Part shown: one piece after another, positions 43,702 through 49,287 of the stretch
Position numbering within the stretch: the stretch's first letter is position 1
Layout: each line of letters opens with the position of its first letter
From: Desulfobacterales bacterium
GTDB taxonomy: Bacteria > Desulfobacterota > Desulfobacteria > Desulfobacterales > JADGBH01
Assembly: GCA_015231595.1 (NCBI GenBank)
Contig: JADGBH010000031.1
Span: 1-49,287 of the forward strand
Length of the DNA stretch: 49,287 bases
Reading direction: 5' to 3'
Position numbers and translations under genes: made by a program
The notes under the pieces: generated by a model
What the model was told of the DNA's origin: nothing
The model's input: the letters and a program-made list of their open reading frames with translations, nothing else
Databases searched by the model: none

Positions 43702-44379
43702 TTAAATTCTAGCGATTTCAAGTGCCTTTGTGTCAGTCTCATCGATTGATCTTATCATCTTTTGAATAGCTTCATAATGTCTTGATATTTCAATCATCTT
43801 TGTCATTTCCGAAACTACTGAAATATTTGACCTTTCAAGATATCCTTGTTTAACCTTTGCGCTCTGATCTGAAATTTCATCAGCAGGATCACCATTATAG
43901 ACATACAAATTCAAACCTTCTTTCTTCTGAATCTTAGAAAATGACTTAAATGTCACTACATCCACATTTCCAGCAAATTCTCCGTCCACATTAATTTCGC
44001 CACTTTCACCTATACTTACGTCTTTACCATTTATGAAAATCTCAGATCCGTTTCCCAACACAGGGAATCCATTGTGATTCACAAGCATGCCTTCTTTATT
44101 GAGGGTAAAATTACCATCTCGAGTATATCTAATTCCATCATTTGTTTTTACTTTAAAAAAACCTCTGCCCTCCAAACCTAAATCTAACTTATTTTCCGTA
44201 AATTTCATATCGCCTTGGGTAAAATCAGAAGTTACTTTTGCTCTAAGTATTTCATCAAAGGAAAGTATATCTGCTTTAAAACCATTAGTATCAGCATTAG
44301 CAAGATGGTTTGTTGTGAGATCTAATTTTTTTTCCTGTCTTATTCCCGCTTGGACTGAATTAAACATTTCAAATAACAT
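43702..44379 (-). CDS. flgF: Proximal rod protein FlgF
   Basis: The 225-residue protein has the rod-family N-terminus (FNSVQAGIRQEKKLDLTTNHLANADTNGFKADI), the GLEGRGFFKVKTNDGIRYTRDGNF core and the C-terminal SEMTKMIEISRHYEAIQKMI segment. It is slightly short for FlgF (about 250). It starts the flgF-flgG transcript; the sigma-54 -12 element lies about 42 bp upstream of its ATG. An AAGGAGAAGG sequence supplies the ribosome-binding site. Confidence 0.93.
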   Translation of the reverse strand: MLFEMFNSVQAGIRQEKKLDLTTNHLANADTNGFKADILSFDEILRAKVTSDFTQGDMKFTENKLDLGLEGRGFFKVKTNDGIRYTRDGNFTLNKEGMLVNHNGFPVLGNGSEIFINGKDVSIGESGEINVDGEFAGNVDVVTFKSFSKIQKKEGLNLYVYNGDPADEISDQSAKVKQGYLERSNISVVSEMTKMIEISRHYEAIQKMIRSIDETDTKALEIARI

Positions 44380-44420
44380 AATTTCCTTCTCCTTATATTT
44401 TTTGTTTGGTTATCATTAAA

Positions 44421-44436
44421 AGCAATATAAATGCCA
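44421..44436 (-). promoter_or_regulatory. Sigma-54 promoter for flgF-flgG
   Basis: On the minus strand TGGCATTTATATTGCT keeps GG and GC 10 nt apart and differs from the flgA promoter at one base. The flanks (TTTGTTTGGTTATCATTAAA on the plus strand) are also shared with 41021-41036, showing common descent. Confidence 0.87.
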
Positions 44437-44543
44437 AATATAAGGTAATGAATAACTAATAGTGAATAGTGAATAACTTAAAGCTCTCAATCTCTATGCT
44501 ATTTAATTATTAATGGTGGACTGTGCGACAAATCAATAAATAA

Positions 44544-44640
44544 TATATATTCTAAAAATAGAATATATAAAAGTATCAAAAAGCTCTACATCTAATAATT
44601 TTAGCCTTAGCCATACTATATTTACTTTTATATATTCCAA
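44544..44640. repeat. AT-rich hairpin element similar to that at 24501
   Basis: A perfect 11-bp stem, TATATATTCTA/TAGAATATATA with a 4-nt loop (44544-44569), is followed by TTTTAGCCTTAGCCATACTAT and ends in TATATATTCCAA. It is present here but absent from the corresponding place in the duplicated module upstream of flgA, so it may be an insertion. Confidence 0.45.
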
Positions 44641-44682
44641 ATTAGTAATATATAGAATCTTTAAAAACGAAATATCTGTGAG

Positions 44683-44704
44683 AAAAAAATGACTTCCAAA
44701 GTCA
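44683..44704 (-). terminator. Terminator after flhB-like gene
   Basis: On the minus strand TGACTT (44704-44699), a 3-nt loop and AAGTCA (44695-44690) are followed by seven Ts (44689-44683). It lies 38 bp beyond the flhB-like stop and separates that operon from the flgF promoter. A close copy is at 41211-41232. Confidence 0.8.
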
Positions 44705-44741
44705 ATTATTTGGCGAGATACAATTATAAGGAAAAAAATAC

Positions 44742-45020
44742 CTATATTGGTTTTTTTTTCCTATTCAAAGAATAAACAAAAGCAAGGACTTCTGCTACAG
44801 CAACATAAACTGTTGGAGGAATTTCTTCATCAATTTCTATTTTTGACAGGATTTCAACAAGATCAGGATCGTCTTTTATGGGAATTCCATGCTCCTTTGC
44901 TATTTCTATAATTTTTTCAGCTACAAGGCCTTGACCTTTAGCAACTATTTTAGGAGCCTTATCTGCTTCAGGCTTATATTGCAAAGCTACAGCTTTTTTT
45001 AAGCCCTTATTTTTTTTCAT
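44742..45020 (-). CDS. Stand-alone FlhB C-terminal-domain-like protein
   Basis: The 92-residue protein matches the cytoplasmic domain of FlhB/EscU export-switch proteins: [49 protein letters not shown]... The NPTH autocleavage motif and the membrane part are absent. Such orphan domains accompany flagellar genes in several phyla and are thought to interact with the export apparatus. It starts 15 bp after the REC-MBL gene and is followed by a terminator, so the two form one operon. Confidence 0.85.
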   Translation of the reverse strand: MKKNKGLKKAVALQYKPEADKAPKIVAKGQGLVAEKIIEIAKEHGIPIKDDPDLVEILSKIEIDEEIPPTVYVAVAEVLAFVYSLNRKKKPI

Positions 45021-45035
45021 AGCAATAAATCTAAA

Positions 45036-46265
45036 TTAAATTTTGTAACAACTTCTTTCAGCAGGAGCATCACAAATAGTGTTTGATTTCATCTTTTCAA
45101 GCAAATTTCTTGCAGTTTCTAACTTACTGTCAATACTGTCATCATTATCGTCAATATCATGATGAAATAAATGCAAAATTTTAACATTGGCTCTATGGGC
45201 AAAATCAACTACTTGTCCAACAGATGAATGCCCCCATGTTATTTTTGCTGGATATTGAGCATCAGAATAAGTGCAGTCTGTAATAAGCACATCTGCATCT
45301 CTAACAAAATTTATAAGCTTATTTAAATATATTTCATTATAATAAGGAGATGTTGCTGGAAAAAGTTCATTATCAGTTATGTAGCAAATTAATTTTCCTT
45401 TATATTCCATTCTATATCCAAGACAATAACCAGGATGATTAAGCAGCATTGTTCTTATAATGATATCATCAATTTGAAACATCTGTTCTTTAAGGTCTCT
45501 AAAATAGACTCTAGCAGCAAAATCTTTAATCTTAATTGGGTAATACACGCCAGACATTTGACCTGAAATAATTTCTCGCATGCTTAAATCGCCTTGAGAA
45601 GGGCCACAAATCTCAAATTCATTACCATTAATAAATAGAGGAACAAAAAATTGTAAAGCATTAATATGGTCCCAATGGGGATGAGAAATGAAAATTTTTG
45701 CATCAAGCTGACACATTCTTTTATTTGACATTAAATAATCAGATAAAGATTTTATGCCAGTGCCTGCATCAAAAATAAAAAAATTTCCCCTTGGAAATTG
45801 AATACTAACACATGGAGTATTGCCTCCATATCTTACTGTATTTTTACCGGGAATAGGAAGAGTTCCCTTAATTCCCCAATAACGAAGCTCTACCTTATCC
45901 TCTATGACATAAAGAATTTGCTCAACAATTGTTTTAGGGTCAACAGGTTTGACTATATAAGCATCTGCTCCAAAAGATATAGCTCTTTTCTTATCAAACT
46001 CATAAGTTTTAGCTGTTACAAAAATTATCTTAGTTTTAAACAGAGATGGAATCTCTCTAAGTCTTTTGCATAATTCAAGTCCATCTATTTCAGGCATCAT
46101 CATATCCATAATGACACAGTCTGGCTCTTCTTCAATTATTTTAGAAAAAGCTTCCGTACTTGAGGTAGTATAAGACACAATAAAATTTTCAGATTTTAAA
46201 AATTTAATCATTAATTTTATAAATGTTATGTCATCATCCACGATAAAAAATTTTATTTTTTTCAT
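45036..46265 (-). CDS. Response regulator fused to metallo-beta-lactamase-fold hydrolase
   Basis: Residues 1-123 are a receiver domain with the acidic pair D10/D11, phospho-acceptor D54 (VIMDMMMPEIDG), T84 and K106. Residues about 125-409 are a metallo-beta-lactamase-fold domain: WGIKGTLPIPGKNTVRYGGN, FDAGTGIKSL, the metal motif HPHWDH at 195-200, NHPGY near 277, TDNELF near 297-302 and HLFHHD near 370. The fold resembles cAMP-phosphodiesterase class II and RNase Z-like hydrolases. All receiver and metal residues look intact. It heads an operon with the FlhB-like gene beside the flagellar block. The substrate is unknown; a phospho-controlled hydrolase, perhaps acting on a nucleotide second messenger, is inference. 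Confidence 0.85.
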   Translation of the reverse strand: MKKIKFFIVDDDITFIKLMIKFLKSENFIVSYTTSSTEAFSKIIEEEPDCVIMDMMMPEIDGLELCKRLREIPSLFKTKIIFVTAKTYEFDKKRAISFGADAYIVKPVDPKTIVEQILYVIEDKVELRYWGIKGTLPIPGKNTVRYGGNTPCVSIQFPRGNFFIFDAGTGIKSLSDYLMSNKRMCQLDAKIFISHPHWDHINALQFFVPLFINGNEFEICGPSQGDLSMREIISGQMSGVYYPIKIKDFAARVYFRDLKEQMFQIDDIIIRTMLLNHPGYCLGYRMEYKGKLICYITDNELFPATSPYYNEIYLNKLINFVRDADVLITDCTYSDAQYPAKITWGHSSVGQVVDFAHRANVKILHLFHHDIDDNDDSIDSKLETARNLLEKMKSNTICDAPAERSCYKI

Positions 46266-46419
46266 TCAGACCTCAATTTAAAAAAAAGATATTTGTTTTG
46301 ATGACGAAAATCTTTTATATAGCGATTTCGCAATTGTTCGTTTACCATACAAAAATTAATAGGCAATTGCAATTAATTACTTTTGATATAAAAAAAAATA
46401 ATAATAAGGAAAGTATCCC

Positions 46420-47649
46420 ATGAAAAATAAACAAGTTGAATTACTTTCACCCGCCGGAAATTTTGAAAAATTAGAAATAGCAATTCACTATAGAACTAAC
46501 GCTGTCTATTTAGGTGGAAAAAATTTTTCTTTAAGAAATTACGCAGACAATTTTACTATTTCGGAAATGAAAGAGGCTGTTAAACTAAGTCATAAACATA
46601 ATGTTAAAGTTTATCTTGCATGCAATATTTACCTTAGAAACAATGAAATTCAAGAAATAACTTCTTATTTAGAAGAAATAAAATCAGCTCAAATTGATAT
46701 TGACGGTCTTATAGTCAGTGACCCTGCTGTAATAATGGAATGCAAAAAAATTCTTCCCCATATTGATCTCCATTTAAGCACCCAATCTAATACAACTAAT
46801 TTTAAAACCGCAGCTTTTTGGAAGGAACTTGGAATTACTCGAATAAATACTGCAAGGGAACTGTCTTTAAAAGAAATAAAAGAAATTTCCGAAAAGGTTG
46901 ATATTGAAATTGAATCCTTTGTTCATGGGGCAATGTGCATATCCTATTCAGGAAGATGCCTATTAAGCGGGTTTATGACGAACAGAGACAGCAACAGAGG
47001 CCTTTGCAGCCAGCCTTGCAGGTGGAAATATTCGGTTGTTGAAGAATTTCGTCCTAACCGTTATTATCCAATAGTTGAAGATGAAAGAGGCTCCTATATT
47101 TTTAATTCTAAAGACATATGCATGGTAGAACATATAGATCTAATGATACAATCGGGAATAGATTCTTTAAAAATAGAAGGAAGAATGAAAGGTATTAATT
47201 ATCTTGCTTCCGCTGTTAAAATTTACCGAGACTCTATTGATGCCTACTATCTAAATCCTGAATCCTTTAAACCTAAAAAAGAATGGCTAACCGAATTAGA
47301 ATCAATAAATACAAGGGGATATTCTACAGGATTCTACCTCGGAGATCCAAAAGAAAGCAATCCTAACTACGCCGCTTACAAGCCTTTAATAGTAAATACC
47401 TTTATTGGAAAAGTAATGGATTCAATTGATAAACATCATGCAAAAGTTAAAATAAAAAATAAAACCTTTACAGGAGATAATGTTATCGTACTATCAAACA
47501 GTTGCAAATCGCGATATGATAAAATAATTAAAATTATAGATAAAGATGGTTTAGAAATCCCTTTTAGCCAGCCCGGATCAGAAGTTATTATAAAATTCCA
47601 TGAGCAATACTTTAAAAACGATATTATAAGAAGACCGGAACTGCCATAA
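46420..47649 (+). CDS. trhP: U32 peptidase-family protein, TrhP-like tRNA hydroxylation
   Basis: The 409-residue protein starts VELLSPAGNFEKLEIAIHYRTNAVYLGGKNFSLR and has the U32 signature ESFVHGAMCISYSGRCLLS (about residue 165) plus the cysteines CSQPCRW that follow. SLKIEGRMKGINYLASAVKIYRDSIDAYY is near 250. The layout and length fit TrhP (YegQ), which takes part in prephenate-dependent hydroxylation of tRNA wobble uridine, rather than the longer RlhA. AAGGAAAGTATCCC precedes the ATG. It is divergent from the REC-MBL gene and converges with the PilZ gene. Confidence 0.82.
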   Translation: MKNKQVELLSPAGNFEKLEIAIHYRTNAVYLGGKNFSLRNYADNFTISEMKEAVKLSHKHNVKVYLACNIYLRNNEIQEITSYLEEIKSAQIDIDGLIVSDPAVIMECKKILPHIDLHLSTQSNTTNFKTAAFWKELGITRINTARELSLKEIKEISEKVDIEIESFVHGAMCISYSGRCLLSGFMTNRDSNRGLCSQPCRWKYSVVEEFRPNRYYPIVEDERGSYIFNSKDICMVEHIDLMIQSGIDSLKIEGRMKGINYLASAVKIYRDSIDAYYLNPESFKPKKEWLTELESINTRGYSTGFYLGDPKESNPNYAAYKPLIVNTFIGKVMDSIDKHHAKVKIKNKTFTGDNVIVLSNSCKSRYDKIIKIIDKDGLEIPFSQPGSEVIIKFHEQYFKNDIIRRPELP

Positions 47650-47659
47650 ACAGGAAACG

Positions 47660-47944
47660 TTATTTAAAAAGTAAGCCTATTTTGTAAATATTTCTTTCTA
47701 CTGCTTTTACCCAGCAAACTTCAGCAAGACGTTTTCCTACATCTCCATAATTAAGCAAAATAACATCGCCTTTTGCAAGCATAATATCGCCCGTCAATAT
47801 AACGGAACACCCAGAATATGATTCATCTATCAAAAGCGCAACTTTAAAATATATGCTTCTATTCTTTTTGAATAGAATTTTAATAACTGTATCTTCTTCT
47901 GGTCCATAACGAATATGCCTTCTTTTTTCTATCGCGTCACTCAT
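47660..47944 (-). CDS. PilZ-domain c-di-GMP receptor
   Basis: The 94-residue protein is a single PilZ domain. The RxxxR motif is in EKRRHIRYGP near the start, and the D/NxSxxG motif is DESYSGCSV near residue 42. Both are required for c-di-GMP binding and look intact. I start at the ATG at 47944: AAGG is six nt upstream, whereas the longer frame begins with TTG. Such proteins adjust motility or adhesion; the partner is unknown. It ends 11 bp from the U32 gene stop, tail to tail. Confidence 0.8.
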   Translation of the reverse strand: MSDAIEKRRHIRYGPEEDTVIKILFKKNRSIYFKVALLIDESYSGCSVILTGDIMLAKGDVILLNYGDVGKRLAEVCWVKAVERNIYKIGLLFK

Positions 47945-48095
47945 ATACAACCTTATTAAGATGTATTAAACAGATTAATATTTGACAAAAATTTTTCATT
48001 ACTTTACAAAACATGATGTTTTCTCTCTAAACAAAATTTATTAAAATGTCAAACCTGTGTTGTATAGTGCACAAAAAAATTAAGGAGATAAAAAA

Positions 48096-48698
48096 ATGGC
48101 AACAAAAAAAATGTTTATTCTGTTTATATTTTTATTATTGTTATTCTATTTTTCAAGCTCAGGAATATGCCAAGGATTAGACTTATCAGCTTCAAACATA
48201 AAAGCAATTCCAAACATTGGATTTTCAATTCCATCTGGAGATTTAGACTACCTTGACCCTGGCTTAACATTTGGAGTTAATTTATTTTTAAAATCAAATC
48301 CATTTACAATAGATGACAGACTTCTTATAGGTGTTGATTTTGGTTATTGCAGATGGACAGGAGAAAAATCCTATGGAATCAAATGGGACGGAAATACTTT
48401 TATCAAAGGAGAAATTGATTATACTACCTCTATAATAAAAGTGCTTCCTTCAGTTAGATACATTCTGCCCTATAACGATTATGATCTATTTTTTCAAGGA
48501 GGTTTTGGTTTTTTTTATATTATGACGGATGTTGACGCAATGCTTATAAACTATAATCTTCCAGATGACGATGACACGGATTTAGAGATAGGCTTAAGCT
48601 TTGGTATAGGTACTACCATAAACAATATAGAAATACTCGGCTTATTTCATCTAACTGACGGGCAATTTCTATCCCTCACAGTAGGATATCTTTTTTAA
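48096..48698 (+). CDS. Predicted outer-membrane beta-barrel protein
   Basis: The 200-residue product has a signal peptide (ATKKMFILFIFLLLLFYF... cleavage near GICQG). The mature part has alternating hydrophobic/aromatic strands with repeated short turns: IGVDFGYCRWTGE, LFFQGGFGFFYIMTD, EIGLSFGIGTTINN, and ends with FLSLTVGYLF, a terminal aromatic that is typical of barrel insertion. No specific family is recognised. AAGGAGAT precedes the ATG. It is a single gene followed at once by a structured repeat. Confidence 0.65.
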   Translation: MATKKMFILFIFLLLLFYFSSSGICQGLDLSASNIKAIPNIGFSIPSGDLDYLDPGLTFGVNLFLKSNPFTIDDRLLIGVDFGYCRWTGEKSYGIKWDGNTFIKGEIDYTTSIIKVLPSVRYILPYNDYDLFFQGGFGFFYIMTDVDAMLINYNLPDDDDTDLEIGLSFGIGTTINNIEILGLFHLTDGQFLSLTVGYLF

Positions 48699-48703
48699 TA
48701 TAT

Positions 48704-48794
48704 AAAATGATACATCATTATCGTTTTTTGATATCAAAATATGAATTAGCCTTTAAGTTTAGCCTTAATAACCTGAACCATATATCATTTTTTT
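48704..48794 (+). repeat. Structured 3'-end repeat, copy 3
   Basis: Starts 6 bp after the preceding stop. The outer arms are AAAATGATA (48704-48712) and TATCATTTT, nine perfect pairs. The inner palindrome is TTTTGATATCAAAA. ATTAGCCTTTAAGTTTAGCC is identical to copy 1 over 20 bp. A T-run ends the element. Confidence 0.8.
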
Positions 48795-48815
48795 GAATTT
48801 TTATAAGCCTACCAA

Positions 48816-48835
48816 GGGCGACAATCCGGTCGCCC
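48816..48835. repeat. GC-rich extragenic palindrome
   Basis: GGGCGAC (48816-48822) and GTCGCCC (48829-48835) enclose AATCCG; CTACAA follows. The form is that of a common dispersed REP-like palindrome and its G+C contrasts with the AT-rich surroundings. Confidence 0.65.
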
Positions 48836-48860
48836 TACAATCTTGTGATAGTCATAATTA

Positions 48861-48885
48861 ACTCCCTCGAAAGTGGGAATCCAGT
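48861..48885. repeat. Degenerate REP-like palindrome
   Basis: Read on the minus strand, ACTGGATTCCCACTTTCGAG is followed by GGAGT. It is of the same class as the perfect unit at 14522-14547 but its arms no longer pair over their full length. Confidence 0.5.
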
Positions 48886-49287
48886 TTAAATATCATTTTT
48901 TTTAAAATACGTTACAAGACTTTTACCAATGGCTGGGTTTAAAAGATAATCCAGAAACCTTGTAAGTTTGGGATTTTCCATTATGTCCCATACAAGAAAT
49001 CGGTGATATAAATTTATTAATAAATTATCCTGTTTGGAAGGCCCTATGAAACATTTTAACCACCAATATGGAGAATGAAGACCATGTGCAAAATGGCTGC
49101 TTAAAAATTTAAGTCCATGGGTTTCAAATAATTTGATTACTTCTTTCTTTTTATATATTCGTAAATGGCCTTGATTAGCTGAAGAATATTCTTTAGAAAG
49201 CTTCCAGCAAATAAGTTCAGGAAGATATCGGGGTACTGTTATAGCCATTGTATGATTTGGTTTTAATACCCTTATCATTTCTTTGAT
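48886..49287 (-). CDS. C-terminal part of a SAM-dependent methyltransferase, cut by window edge
   Basis: The minus-strand frame is open to the window end and reads IKEMIRVLKPNHTMAITVPRYLPE, the motif around the fourth to fifth strand of class I methyltransferases (LKEMxRVLKPGG). QGHLRIYKKKEVIKLFETHGL is the substrate-facing segment typical of Methyltransf_11/23 proteins. The SAM-binding start lies beyond the window. The normal Gly-Gly after LKP is replaced by Asn-His. The C-terminal 50 residues (WWLKCFIGP...) are unassigned. The substrate is unknown. Confidence 0.72.
   Translation of the reverse strand: MKEMIRVLKPNHTMAITVPRYLPELICWKLSKEYSSANQGHLRIYKKKEVIKLFETHGLKFLSSHFAHGLHSPYWWLKCFIGPSKQDNLLINLYHRFLVWDIMENPKLTRFLDYLLNPAIGKSLVTYFKKNDI

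Noticed and set aside
44742..45020. Truncated flhB pseudogene
   Set aside because: Short stand-alone FlhB-domain proteins are a known form; the frame is intact, has its own start and terminator and is in an operon.
1..49287. tRNA, rRNA or CRISPR features
   Set aside because: Intergenic regions were read on both strands; no cloverleaf, rRNA segment or spaced direct-repeat array was recognised.

Overview
The window is an AT-rich (by eye about one third G+C) bacterial chromosome segment with closely packed genes. Nothing in it is a phage or a complete mobile element. Several features point to a Gram-negative member of Desulfobacterota (Desulfobacteraceae-like): a flgF-G-A-H-I-J-N-K-L flagellar block driven by sigma-54 type promoters, FlbT/FlaF flagellin regulators, outer-membrane flagellar rings (FlgH/FlgI), a DUF29 protein, and the order rpsB-tsf-pyrH-frr-uppS-cdsA-dxr-rseP. 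This placement is an inference from gene content; no rRNA or tRNA gene is present to settle it.

Region 1 (1-9100) is accessory. It holds the edge of an unidentified gene behind a perfect 19-bp inverted repeat, a decayed gene remnant, a periplasmic solute-binding protein, an AAA/ORC-like ATPase with a long C-terminal extension, a LysM envelope protein, and a three-gene unit (thioredoxin-fold/HEAT protein, small beta-helix repeat protein, chemoreceptor). A lipoprotein closes it.

Region 2 (9100-24060) is housekeeping. folC, rpsU and adk are on the minus strand. On the plus strand are coaE, rho, rpmE, prfA and prmC, then the translation/lipid/isoprenoid cluster rpsB, tsf, pyrH, frr, uppS, cdsA, dxr, rseP and a DUF29 gene.

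Region 3 (24060-45020) is the flagellar locus. A 1638-residue protein combines an FkbM-type methyltransferase, a CgeB-like glycosyltransferase, a GT4 glycosyltransferase, a GT2 glycosyltransferase and a TPR tail. It lies tail-to-tail with flaF-flbT, an unidentified gene, two flagellin genes, flgL, flgK, two tandem flgN genes, flgJ, flgI, flgH and flgA. A GT9 glycosyltransferase gene separates these from flgG and flgF. The likely theme is hook, rod and filament building plus heavy flagellin glycosylation. A good sigma-28-like promoter precedes flagellin 1, and near-perfect sigma-54 promoters precede flgA and flgF. The sigma-54 promoters sit in a duplicated module: the tail of an flhB-like gene, a terminator, then the promoter. 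No flgM lies at its usual place.

Region 4 (45020-49287) has a response regulator fused to a metallo-beta-lactamase-fold domain in an operon with an FlhB-C-terminal-like gene. It also has a U32 peptidase-family gene (TrhP-like), a PilZ protein, a beta-barrel-like envelope protein and a methyltransferase cut by the window edge.

A dispersed, structured repeat of about 90 bp occurs three times, each just after a stop codon. Its stem sequences differ between copies while pairing is kept. The main candidates for something new are the giant flagellin-modification enzyme, the duplicated promoter module bracketing flgF-flgG-GT9, the 3'-end repeat family and the REC-MBL/FlhB-like operon.
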